Positions 15,617-21,176 of a stretch of DNA of 34,007 nt are shown one piece after another. The DNA is from a virus. The stretch lies in IMG/VR virus record IMGVR_UViG_3300027799_000002, positions 1-34,007 of that record; one strand, written 5' to 3'. Position 1 is the stretch's first letter. Every line of letters begins with the position of its first letter. Made by a program: the position numbers and the translations under genes. A model generated the notes under the pieces. That model was not told the origin of the DNA, did no database searches, and saw only the letters and a list, made by a program, of their open reading frames with translations.

Positions 15617-15925
15617 ATGCATGACACCTGTCAGACAATCCCCGAATGGCAAAAAATCCTTCACGCAAATTCAGTTGCGCATGGATGGTGGGAGACTTCC
15701 CGCCCCATCCCGGAAATTCTCTGCCTCATTCACTCTGAGGTTTCGGAGGCTCTAGAGGCATATCGTAACGGAGATGGGGCGAATTTCCGGGAAGAGTTGG
15801 CCGATATTGCTATTCGCCTGTTTGACGCCGCCGAAGCCTACGGCGTCGATCTGGACGCGGAGATACGCAAGAAGCACGCCTACAACCTCACACGCCCCTA
15901 TCGGCATGGCGGGAAGATAATCTAA
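15617..15925 (+). CDS. MazG-like nucleoside triphosphate pyrophosphohydrolase
   Basis: 102 aa. 'ILCLIHSEVSEALEAYRNG' and 'EELADIAIRLFDAAEAYGVDLDAEIRKKHAYN' supply the paired acidic helices (ExxE...ExxD) that bind magnesium in all-alpha NTP pyrophosphatases, which hydrolyse nucleoside triphosphates to monophosphate and pyrophosphate. In phages such enzymes sanitise nucleotide pools or lower the alarmone ppGpp. The ATG at 15611 is in frame but only one base from the -10 box; the ATG at 15617 matches the predicted transcription start, so it is preferred. Confidence 0.8.
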   Translation: MHDTCQTIPEWQKILHANSVAHGWWETSRPIPEILCLIHSEVSEALEAYRNGDGANFREELADIAIRLFDAAEAYGVDLDAEIRKKHAYNLTRPYRHGGKII

Positions 15926-16004
15926 TTCACCATACCGGCCAGATGTTTTCTCCTACGGAATCAAGCAAAGACAGGTATCAATGATAAATATTTGAAAATA
16001 TATC

Positions 16005-16032
16005 TTGACAAATAATCAAATAGGATTATTAT
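16005..16032 (+). promoter_or_regulatory. Rightward promoter
   Basis: -35 TTGACA (16005-16010), 16-nt spacer, -10 TATTAT (16027-16032). An inverted repeat GATTAT-N9-ATAATC (16024-16044) spans the -10 box and start site and may be an operator. It serves the gene at 16080. The gap from 15926 holds nothing else that I see. Confidence 0.7.
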
Positions 16033-16079
16033 AAAGCTATAATCACAAATTGATAATTTCAAAAACAGGAGAAAACATC

Positions 16080-16316
16080 ATGAAAGTGAAAGATTTAAAG
16101 AAATTGTTAGAAAATCTACCAGATGATGCACGAATTTTTGCATCACCTACGATTGCTGGCCTTCTGAATGTTACCAGCAACAGGCATATTCTCGCTATCA
16201 TTGACGTTGCAAAAACTGGATTTGACACGAAACCACATAAGGTAGCTAAAAGGATAGTGAAAAAAGAGATTAACCAAAAAGTTGATCCCAATTTTTTCAA
16301 ACGTGCAGAAGGCTGA
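16080..16316 (+). CDS. Small protein with a PDDA motif, unknown
   Basis: 78 aa from MKVKDLKKLLENLPDDARIF, with CAGGAG 8 nt before the ATG. The beginning 'VKDLKKLLENLPDDARIFASPTIAG' is a pattern common to short phage proteins of unknown function. The rest is basic ('HKVAKRIVKKEINQKVDPNFFKRAEG') with no catalytic motif. The gene follows a strong promoter with a possible operator. AT content is clearly higher than in the structural genes. Confidence 0.6.
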   Translation: MKVKDLKKLLENLPDDARIFASPTIAGLLNVTSNRHILAIIDVAKTGFDTKPHKVAKRIVKKEINQKVDPNFFKRAEG

Positions 16317-16350
16317 ACAATCCCAACATATTAGCGGAGTTAACGCAACA

Positions 16351-16608
16351 ATGACAAGAGGAGGAAAACGCATAGGGGCCGGACGGAAGCCCGGTTCCGT
16401 CAAACCACTAGCAGAAAAACACGTAGTTCGAAAACTCTATCGGTGGACAAAAGACGAATATCGGCGCATCAAACAAGCCGTCCAGAAATCAGAAATAATT
16501 GAATCGCAATTTGTCCGACTTGCTGTTATGGAAAAAATTGAAACAATACTAAATGATAGGCAGGATGGCGAACAACGTAATGCAACGGACGAGACCCAGT
16601 CCATCTAA
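16351..16608 (+). CDS. Small basic protein with GGKRIGAGRKPGS motif
   Basis: 85 aa from MTRGGKRIGAGRKPGSVKPL. The N-terminal Gly/Arg/Lys motif resembles the start of many phage small terminase-like and MobC/CopG-like proteins, where it contacts DNA backbone. 'TKDEYRRIKQAVQKSEIIESQFVRLAVMEKIE' fits the helices of a ribbon-helix-helix. A GGAG lies about 12 nt upstream. A regulatory or DNA-binding role is likely; the exact one is unknown. Confidence 0.55.
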   Translation: MTRGGKRIGAGRKPGSVKPLAEKHVVRKLYRWTKDEYRRIKQAVQKSEIIESQFVRLAVMEKIETILNDRQDGEQRNATDETQSI

Positions 16609-16640
16609 CAGATGTCATGGGCGCACGGTTGTGTATAGGT

Positions 16641-16754
16641 TTATACCTTATGCGGCCCGCGCCGCTCCGGCCAGCCACAACCGAGAAGGATTGGGCATAA
16701 GCGCCGCGTCTTGTGCTGATACAGATGGGGGGGGGCAAGGAATTCCCCCTCCAT
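16641..16754 (-). CDS. Possible 37-aa ORF crossing a C9 tract
   Basis: It would start at an ATG overlapping the upstream stop (TGATG) and read MEGEFLAPPHLYQHK with the nine cytosines as given. One extra C would switch it to a frame ending GAARAA, the same ending as the gene at 16937. No good SD. The tract could be a slippage site or a sequencing error, or the stretch may be non-coding. Confidence 0.22.
   Translation of the reverse strand: MEGEFLAPPHLYQHKTRRLCPILLGCGWPERRGPHKV
16652..16670. repeat. 19-bp repeat (copy 2)
   Basis: It matches copy 1 at 16941-16959 in 18 of 19 positions. It sits at the left end of the leftward small-gene string, about 40 nt beyond the rightward gene ending at 16608. 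The rest of 16609-16753 shows only the short ORF and hairpin listed separately. Confidence 0.5.
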
Positions 16755-16755
16755 C
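16724..16755 (-). other. G/C-tract hairpin at the end of a small gene
   Basis: On the leftward RNA, GATGGAGGGGG pairs with the C-run plus CCATC (11 bp, one mismatch) around an AATTCCTTG loop. It starts at the stop codon of the 56-aa gene. It lacks a U-tract and so is not a clear terminator, but it may stabilise the mRNA end. Confidence 0.35.
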
Positions 16756-16924
16756 AATATATCTCAAAAATTTCACAGTAAAGTATGCGGATCGCCTGAC
16801 ACAGATCCGCATCTTCCTCAGCTTCCCCAGCGCAGCGCACAATATAGACCGCCCGCTGCATATCATACTGAATTACTACTTCATCGCGCCTTGCAATCTG
16901 CTCCAACATGGTTTTCTCGTCCAT
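16754..16924 (-). CDS. 56-aa protein, unknown
   Basis: The leftward ORF starts MDEKTMLEQIARRDEVVIQY with AAGGAG at the right distance from the ATG at 16924. The body is 'DMQRAVYIVRCAGEAEEDAD' then 'LCQAIRILYCEIFEIY'. Three cysteines and an acidic centre are visible; no known family. The strong SD and position in a tight string of small leftward genes support it as real. Confidence 0.55.
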   Translation of the reverse strand: MDEKTMLEQIARRDEVVIQYDMQRAVYIVRCAGEAEEDADLCQAIRILYCEIFEIY

Positions 16925-16936
16925 AATATGCTCCTT

Positions 16937-17161
16937 TCACGCGGCCCGCGCCGCGCCGGGGAAACCAAGCGGATCGACCGCTTGCCGATTCCAGGCTTCA
17001 GCGTCTTGCTGGTAGCGTTCAATATAAATATCCTCTATGATTATGCAATTCACACAATTGTCTAAGCATTCCCTACAACAGGAATATTGCTGCGGCTCGG
17101 CAAGGTCTTTATTTCTACTGATCCATTCCAAAAATTGTTCTTTCGTTGATAACCGAGTCAT
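16937..17161 (-). CDS. Small cysteine-rich protein, possible zinc binder
   Basis: 74 aa from MTRLSTKEQFLEWISRNKDL, with a strong GGAGGG before the ATG at 17161; upstream in-frame ATGs lack a comparable site. 'YSCCRECLDNCVNCIIIEDI' presents five cysteines in CCxxC/CxxC spacing, fitting a zinc knuckle. The C-terminus reads GFPGAARAA, and its DNA recurs about 290 bp further left. It overlaps the upstream gene by 47 nt in another frame. Function unknown. Confidence 0.6.
   Translation of the reverse strand: MTRLSTKEQFLEWISRNKDLAEPQQYSCCRECLDNCVNCIIIEDIYIERYQQDAEAWNRQAVDPLGFPGAARAA
16941..16959. repeat. 19-bp repeat encoding the GAARAA tail (copy 1)
   Basis: GCGGCCCGCGCCGCGCCGG is repeated at 16652-16670 with a single change (G to T). 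In the leftward frame both copies can encode the tail GAARAA followed by a stop. Confidence 0.5.
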
Positions 17162-17348
17162 CTTTCCCTCCTTTACGTAAAGTTTTCCCGATTTCCGCCA
17201 GACCGATGTCAACGGCCTGACGGAGTAACTCCGACTGTGCACCGTTTTTGCGGATATACCGCATCCGGCGCTGTAATTTTCGGTTCTTGAGTAGCCGCCT
17301 GACGGCGTTTAACTGTTCCGCCGTCAAGCTCAAATTGACTTGAGTCAT
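17115..17348 (-). CDS. Small ribbon-helix-helix-like basic protein
   Basis: 77 aa starting MTQVNLSLTAEQLNAVRRLL, with AAGGAG before the ATG. A strand ('QVNLSLT') followed by 'EQLNAVRRLLKNRKLQRRMRYIRKNG' and 'AQSELLRQAVDIGLAEIGKTL' gives a beta-alpha-alpha order typical of ribbon-helix-helix DNA-binding proteins. It overlaps the next gene by 47 nt. It could be an operator-binding regulator of this region. Confidence 0.5.
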   Translation of the reverse strand: MTQVNLSLTAEQLNAVRRLLKNRKLQRRMRYIRKNGAQSELLRQAVDIGLAEIGKTLRKGGKDDSVINERTIFGMDQ

Positions 17349-17360
17349 ATTGCAATCTCC

Positions 17361-17600
17361 TTAATTTTTGCATTGCACCGCGGCCGGCGCAACGCCAAAT
17401 CGTTTGGCAATTGCGTTGATATGCTGCGGCGCTACTCCATTCTGCGATTGCATGATTCTCTTCATGTGCGCCAGGTGTAATTTGGCTTCCCCGGCTAAAA
17501 TTTCCATATCTACGCCTGAGTCTTTGGCGCGGAGATCATATTTTGCCGCCCACGCCGGATGGATTTTCTTCATCTCTAAGATAATTTCTGTAAATTTCAT
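17361..17600 (-). CDS. Small helix-turn-helix-like protein
   Basis: 79 aa, coupled to the exonuclease by ATGA (17597-17600). The C-terminal half, 'HLAHMKRIMQSQNGVAPQHINAIAKRFGVAPAAVQCKN', has the Ala-rich 'INAIAKRFGVAPAAV' pattern of a helix-turn-helix of the Xre type. The N-terminal half is a short amphipathic helix with no motif. A regulatory role is plausible but unproven. Confidence 0.5.
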   Translation of the reverse strand: MKFTEIILEMKKIHPAWAAKYDLRAKDSGVDMEILAGEAKLHLAHMKRIMQSQNGVAPQHINAIAKRFGVAPAAVQCKN

Positions 17601-18271
17601 AACCGCCCTCTCATCATTTTCTGGGCAACCCGTTCTGTCGCAAGACAGTCTATGATATTATACAACAGGATTGCCGCATGTTGCTCCGGGTTATTTGATT
17701 CAATCATTTCACCGATCACATCCCCCTCAATTGCCTTTGCGAAAGGAATGCCAAACTTGTCTGTTAGTTCAGACAGTTTGTAAAATTGCTTGTCTGAAAC
17801 TGAGAAATCCCTAAATTTAAGCATCGTGTCCGTATGTTTATACGTCCACAATGCATCAGGATTACTCAGATCATGAAATGCTATCCGAAACCGGAGTTTC
17901 GGAATGTCGAAATGCGCCCCGTTGTGCGTAATGAGACGCGTCGTTGTTGGGAATGTTGCAAGGACGGCGGCGCAAAAACCTTGCAACATCTCTCGTTCGG
18001 TCGTGAAGGTCAAGACGGCGATTCCGGCGGTCTGCAACATTGCTCGCGTTGCCGTGTCAAGATTGGCAGTGCTGAGAGAGACCGCCAAACCAGATAATCG
18101 CAAGCCGATACAAAAAATTGGCGCGGAATCTGTCAGGCCTCCCCTTAGACCATTTTGCTTGGCGGCAATCTTTTCCGGGTCTTTCAGATTCCCGGTCTTG
18201 GCCCATCGCCGTTCAATCTCCATTCCGTCCTTGCCAGGATTTCTGGTTTCAATGTCTATGACTATGTACAT
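17597..18271 (-). CDS. DnaQ-like 3'-5' exonuclease, DEDDy type
   Basis: 224 aa. ExoI is IDIET (residues 5-9), ExoII is HNGAHFDIPKL (middle of the chain), and ExoIII is YNIIDCLAT (Y-x3-D, near residue 205). Together they give the four acidic metal ligands and a tyrosine, so this is a DEDDy enzyme like the proofreading domain of family B polymerases. It would remove nucleotides from 3' ends during phage replication or repair. No polymerase domain is attached. The ATG has no SD; a 7-bp hairpin ends 9 nt upstream. Confidence 0.85.
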   Translation of the reverse strand: MYIVIDIETRNPGKDGMEIERRWAKTGNLKDPEKIAAKQNGLRGGLTDSAPIFCIGLRLSGLAVSLSTANLDTATRAMLQTAGIAVLTFTTEREMLQGFCAAVLATFPTTTRLITHNGAHFDIPKLRFRIAFHDLSNPDALWTYKHTDTMLKFRDFSVSDKQFYKLSELTDKFGIPFAKAIEGDVIGEMIESNNPEQHAAILLYNIIDCLATERVAQKMMRGRL

Positions 18272-18279
18272 ATTTTTAT

Positions 18280-18302
18280 GGGGCGGTTCGCACTTCCGCC
18301 CC
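18280..18302 (-). promoter_or_regulatory. Hairpin just before the exonuclease start
   Basis: GGGGCGG-N9-CCGCCCC, a perfect 7-bp stem in the 40-nt gap between the 122-aa gene and the exonuclease. It lies where an SD would be expected and no SD is seen, so it may restrain translation or cap the upstream message. Confidence 0.4.
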
Positions 18303-18311
18303 GTTCTTGTG

Positions 18312-18680
18312 TTACCGTCCCCAGCCTCGTTTACCGCCCCATCCCTGTTGTTTTTGCCATGCCTTTAGCGGGACTCCCTTGATGATAAGGGTTTCCATAA
18401 GGGCGAGTAATTTCTCTGGATTTGCGAATTCTGGGCCGAACTCTAAATGGACAGTTACGTTACCGATACTTGTTTCAAGCCCAATCGGGATTAAGATGCC
18501 ATTGGGTTGCGCCGCCTGCACTTGCGGAGCCTGGGATCTCCCCCATCCGCCAAATTCTCCTACCGATTGCATTGGTTGTGCCGATTGTACTGGTTGCGCT
18601 GCCTGCGCTTGTTGCATCATTGCGGTAAGCGCAGCAATTTGAGCGGTCAAATCTGTTGCTGTTGCTGTTGTATCTGACAT
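18312..18680 (-). CDS. Gln/Ala-rich protein with a C-terminal GWGGKRGWGR tail
   Basis: 122 aa. The N-terminal half is low-complexity, helical Thr/Ala/Gln/Pro ('LTAQIAALTAMMQQAQAAQP'). The centre is a folded-looking segment ('ILIPIGLETSIGNVTVHLEF', 'PEKLLALMETLIIKGVPLKAW'). The tail is Gly/Trp/Arg-rich. A basic, aromatic tail would suit single-stranded nucleic acid binding, and its neighbour is an exonuclease, but a function cannot be claimed. Its SD (a G6 run) lies within an inverted repeat. Confidence 0.5.
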   Translation of the reverse strand: MSDTTATATDLTAQIAALTAMMQQAQAAQPVQSAQPMQSVGEFGGWGRSQAPQVQAAQPNGILIPIGLETSIGNVTVHLEFGPEFANPEKLLALMETLIIKGVPLKAWQKQQGWGGKRGWGR

Positions 18681-18690
18681 ATGATTATTA

Positions 18691-18719
18691 TTCCCCCCGC
18701 AGGATTCCTGCGGAGGGAA
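18691..18719 (-). promoter_or_regulatory. 29-nt inverted repeat covering a ribosome-binding site
   Basis: TTCCCCCCGCAGGA/TCCTGCGGAGGGAA forms up to 14 bp (one wobble on the leftward RNA). The leftward strand's GGGGGG, about 13 nt before the ATG at 18680, is the closing arm, so folding would hide the likely SD. It fills most of the 55-nt gap between two genes. Confidence 0.45.
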
Positions 18720-18735
18720 TGCTCCTTGTGTTGTG

Positions 18736-19362
18736 TTAATTGATAGCCAGTTTTACCTTTTTCCCGTCATTTTCGAGGGAGAACGGGTGCTCCCCAGGAA
18801 AGGCCAGTCCCATCTGCTGAAGCCGATTTTCTAATTCCGCCAAAATCCCGTCTTCTTCATCTGGGATGATACCGGAAATCTCTGCCGTGCAATGGTTTCC
18901 TTCGGAAACCACAACGCAACAGTCCACAATTTCCGCAAACTCTGTGAACGCGACATTCCAGAACTCCGGGGCAAACCGATACTGTCCGGCGTCCAAAAAT
19001 GGGATCGCATCATGTGTGACCGGCTGCGCCGCCGTCACCGGATGTAAAAACTCTTCAATTTCGTCAATCATATCTACCAACTGATTGACGATAGCATTGC
19101 AATGCTCACTCGCCCTGAAATATACTTCCCTTCTTTTTCCTTCATATTCAAAGGATTTCCTGCGTAAATCACAATAAAGATTCACATATTTACCACGTTC
19201 TATCATCATCTCGTCTTGCAAGGCGATTAGCTCTCGCTCTGCATTATACGCAGAGACATCCGCCTCTTCTGCTGCGGCCTCTGAAGAAGCCGCCTGTTGC
19301 CACTGGTATGCTATCGCTGCTGCTTCCATTGCGAAACTCACCATTTTTTTGAAGTTTTTCAT
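18736..19362 (-). CDS. Helical protein, first gene of an antisense-covered operon; unknown
   Basis: 208 aa. The N-terminal 75 residues are Ala/Glu/Gln-rich and helical ('FAMEAAAIAYQWQQAASSEAAAEEADVSAYNAERELIALQDEMM'), a probable coiled coil; the remainder is acidic with two cysteines and predicted strands ('AEIVDCCVVVSEGNHCTAEISGI'). No replication or repressor family is recognised. There is no SD directly upstream; instead a strong SD with a tiny ORF lies about 30 nt further up, so translation may be coupled. A rightward promoter overlaps its start codon. I infer a tightly controlled regulator or replication accessory. Confidence 0.6.
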   Translation of the reverse strand: MKNFKKMVSFAMEAAAIAYQWQQAASSEAAAEEADVSAYNAERELIALQDEMMIERGKYVNLYCDLRRKSFEYEGKRREVYFRASEHCNAIVNQLVDMIDEIEEFLHPVTAAQPVTHDAIPFLDAGQYRFAPEFWNVAFTEFAEIVDCCVVVSEGNHCTAEISGIIPDEEDGILAELENRLQQMGLAFPGEHPFSLENDGKKVKLAIN

Positions 19363-19390
19363 TGACTTTTTAAGGTTAGGATCCTATATT
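19362..19390 (+). promoter_or_regulatory. Rightward promoter for a predicted antisense RNA
   Basis: -35 TTGACT (19362-19367), 17-nt spacer, -10 TATATT (19385-19390); start near 19397. It strongly resembles the oppositely oriented promoter at 19495-19523 over about 30 bases, as if an inverted copy. No open reading frame follows before the terminator. Confidence 0.65.
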
Positions 19391-19401
19391 ATTCATAGCA
19401 T
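19376..19401 (-). other. Minimal leader ORFs behind a strong SD
   Basis: On the leftward strand AAGGAG (19410-19415) is followed by ATG-CTA-TGA (19401-19393) and the overlapping ATG of a 6-codon ORF, MNNIGS, ending at 19376. The next real start is at 19362. The layout resembles a leader peptide coupled to a downstream gene. Confidence 0.35.
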
Positions 19402-19469
19402 CCTACCTACTCCTTCTGTTGTTGTTGCCCTTGCGTTTTACTTGGCCGGTTTAACGCAGGGGCTTTTTT
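19397..19469 (+). ncRNA. Predicted antisense RNA of about 73 nt
   Basis: It starts from the rightward promoter at 19362-19390 and ends in the intrinsic terminator at 19427-19469. It is fully complementary to the leader of the leftward mRNA (start near 19488), including its SD and tiny ORFs. Such an arrangement is known from plasmid copy control (CopA/CopT with the leader peptide tap in R1). No coding capacity is seen. Confidence 0.55.
19427..19469 (+). terminator. Intrinsic terminator, rightward
   Basis: GCCCTTGCGTT pairs with AACGCAGGGGC (11 bp including one wobble) around a 15-nt loop and is followed by six Ts. It is directional: leftward there is no U-tract. No rightward gene precedes it, so the only transcript it can end is the predicted antisense RNA. 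Confidence 0.8.
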
Positions 19470-19480
19470 CTTTCCATTTC

Positions 19481-19500
19481 TATCTTATAGCTATAAGATA
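19481..19500. promoter_or_regulatory. Perfect 20-bp dyad operator (copy 1) over the leftward -10 box
   Basis: TATCTTATAGCTATAAGATA is a perfect palindrome. On the leftward strand its first six bases are the -10 box. The same element recurs at 19672-19691 and 25272-25291 in the same relation to the -10 of two other promoters. Confidence 0.75.
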
Positions 19501-19523
19501 GGATTCCTACCCAAAAAAGTCAA
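19495..19523 (-). promoter_or_regulatory. Leftward promoter of the 19.4-16.7 kb operon
   Basis: -35 TTGACT (19518-19523), 17-nt spacer, -10 TATCTT (19495-19500), start near 19488. The operator covers the -10 and start site. Between here and 19648 I see no further gene or signal. Confidence 0.75.
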
Positions 19524-19648
19524 GGAAATAATGCAAATTCGTAAAAATAATTTATGATTTCCTCTGTTCTTTTCCTGACTTACCTTACAAATCAAGCAAC
19601 ACCAGGAAAGCAAAAATGATAGAATTATGACAGATTCGTGGCGGAGTC

Positions 19649-19677
19649 TTGACAAGACCACTCATCAAACCTATCTT
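19649..19677 (+). promoter_or_regulatory. parM promoter
   Basis: -35 TTGACA (19649-19654), 17-nt spacer, -10 TATCTT (19672-19677), start near 19684. The -10 is the left arm of operator copy 2 (19672-19691, TATCTTATAATTGTAAGACA). The leader to the ATG at 19759 contains further TAAGAT repeats. Confidence 0.75.
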
Positions 19678-19684
19678 ATAATTG

Positions 19685-19739
19685 TAAGACAGACAATAAG
19701 ATAATAATAAGATAGATAATAGCATGATGCCCGTAAGAT
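19685..19739. repeat. TAAGAY direct repeats before parM; candidate centromere
   Basis: TAAGAC (19685), TAAGAT (19697), TAAGAT (19708) and TAAGAT (19734) occur at intervals of 12, 11 and 26 bp. ParR proteins of plasmids such as R1 bind arrays of about 11-bp direct repeats next to the parM promoter. Only a few copies are present, so this is a weak candidate. Confidence 0.4.
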
Positions 19740-19758
19740 GGGCAACCGGGGGGATAAA

Positions 19759-20727
19759 ATGGATAAACTTGGGGCGGATTTGGGGTTTTTCCAGTCGAAA
19801 TTTACGACTGGAGACCTTGTTGAAACCTTTCAAAGCGTAGTAGGGTACGCGGCCGGGAGTATGATGTCAGTTTCTCCATCACAGTCAATCCTTTTTGCAA
19901 ATGGCGTCGCTGTCGGAGAGGCGGCGCTACAATACGCAGCCCCGGCCAATATCGTCGCGCATAGTGATGATGATTGGCTTAATTCGAAAGAGATTACGTA
20001 TCTTTTTCAAGCGGGCATGGCGTCCGTTTTTCCGGCGAATGGCGTATTACGGTCGATCAAGGTGGTTTGCGCCTTACCGATCAATCTCTATAAGTATTCA
20101 CGCGGCTTGTTATCAGAGCATCTTTCGCAGGTTCATCAATTCTCGTTGGCCGACGGCCGCGATTATATGATTACGGCGGAAGTGCGCGAGATTCCGCAGG
20201 CCTACGCGACGCTTTGCGGATTATTTTTGAATGACGCTGGCATGCCGGTATCGAAAATGGCGATGGAAATGGTAGGAGTTATTGACATCGGTGGACGCGA
20301 TTTGAATTTGTTGATCTCGGAGGGATTCCGGGATAACAAAAACAAATCAGATACCTACCATAATGGCGTTTGGACGCTCATTGATTCCCTGCGCGTGGCA
20401 TTGACCGAGGAATTTGGCCGCCCATCGCTGGACAAGTATGAGACAGAAACCGCGTTGCGTTCTGGGCAATTTTGGCATGGCGGCAAGTATCACGCTATTG
20501 CCGAGATAATCGCCGTCCATAAGGCCGCCTTTGTTTCACAAATCCAGGCGCATGTTGCAGGGTTATGGGGTGATGATGTGCATCGCCTCAAAAAAATCTA
20601 CATCACTGGCGGCGGGGCATTATTGATAGGCGAGGAATTGCGGGAATGTTATCCACAATCGGAAATTGTCGCGTCTCCCGTGTCAAGTAACTGCGCGGGC
20701 GCATGGAAATTTGCGCAGCGGAAATAG
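19759..20727 (+). CDS. parM: ParM-like actin ATPase for DNA segregation
   Basis: 322 aa from the ATG at 19759, chosen for the GGGGGG 5 nt upstream (the ATG at 19738 lacks an SD). Actin-fold motifs: phosphate-1 'LGADLGFFQSKF' at the N-terminus, phosphate-2 'GVIDIGGRDLNLL' (near residue 175), and adenosine-binding 'IYITGGGALLIGEEL' near the C-terminus. ParM filaments push plasmid copies apart, with ParR linking them to a centromere. The promoter has an operator. In a phage this points to maintenance as a low-copy episome, or to positioning DNA inside the cell as some phage actin-like proteins do. Confidence 0.85.
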   Translation: MDKLGADLGFFQSKFTTGDLVETFQSVVGYAAGSMMSVSPSQSILFANGVAVGEAALQYAAPANIVAHSDDDWLNSKEITYLFQAGMASVFPANGVLRSIKVVCALPINLYKYSRGLLSEHLSQVHQFSLADGRDYMITAEVREIPQAYATLCGLFLNDAGMPVSKMAMEMVGVIDIGGRDLNLLISEGFRDNKNKSDTYHNGVWTLIDSLRVALTEEFGRPSLDKYETETALRSGQFWHGGKYHAIAEIIAVHKAAFVSQIQAHVAGLWGDDVHRLKKIYITGGGALLIGEELRECYPQSEIVASPVSSNCAGAWKFAQRK

Positions 20728-20730
20728 GAT

Positions 20731-20817
20731 GTGGCGGGGCAATTTGACAGAGCCGTCCGTCGCCAGCGAAAAGTATGGTATGAGGGCGGTCATCGGTTGC
20801 CCCTGCTCAAAAAATGA
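20731..20817 (+). CDS. Possible 28-aa ORF between parM and the ParR-like gene
   Basis: GTG start with AGGA only a few bases upstream; reads MAGQFDRAVRRQRKVWYEGG and then HRLPLLKK, ending on a TGA that overlaps the next ATG (ATGA). It is basic. It might merely couple translation of the next gene, which has no SD of its own. Confidence 0.3.
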   Translation: MAGQFDRAVRRQRKVWYEGGHRLPLLKK

Positions 20818-21167
20818 AAAAAACGAAAACGAAAAAATATATCCTGACGATTGCTTGGCGGGAATCGGAATTTCCAGGCGTAACCGCCGAATATCTGCGA
20901 ATTGAACACCAGATCAAATCTGGTCAGGACGCGATGCTCCGTGATTGTATCCTGCCACACGCCGAAGCATGGTTGAAATCTAAAAAACCGATGCCATTGC
21001 AATCACAAACGGCAAACTTGGCCCGCCTGGAATCGCAAGTGGATGAAATGTTGCGGCTGTTGCGTAAAGGGAAATTTATCGTAGAATCGCAAACGGAAGA
21101 TGCGGAGACATCCGAATTGACGCCAGATGAACAAGCCCGACTCCTGTCGGCGCTTGATAGTTTGTAA
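20814..21167 (+). CDS. Putative ParR-like partition adaptor
   Basis: 117 aa. Begins with a basic strand-like stretch ('MKKTKTKKYILTIAWRES') followed by helices ('IEHQIKSGQDAMLRDCILPHAEAWLKSKK') and a charged, acidic C-terminus ('LARLESQVDEMLRLLRKGKF', 'ETSELTPDEQARLLSALDSL'). Size, order after parM, a possible N-terminal ribbon-helix-helix and an acidic tail (which in ParR contacts the ParM filament) all fit ParR. ParR families are very divergent, so the call is from context. Confidence 0.55.
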   Translation: MKKTKTKKYILTIAWRESEFPGVTAEYLRIEHQIKSGQDAMLRDCILPHAEAWLKSKKPMPLQSQTANLARLESQVDEMLRLLRKGKFIVESQTEDAETSELTPDEQARLLSALDSL

Positions 21168-21176
21168 AGGAGAGTT

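Noticed and set aside
16648-16866. 72-aa leftward ORF ending in GAARAA
   Set aside because: Its N-terminal 40 residues are a shadow of the 56-aa gene, which has the strong SD; no start is available after that gene in this frame.
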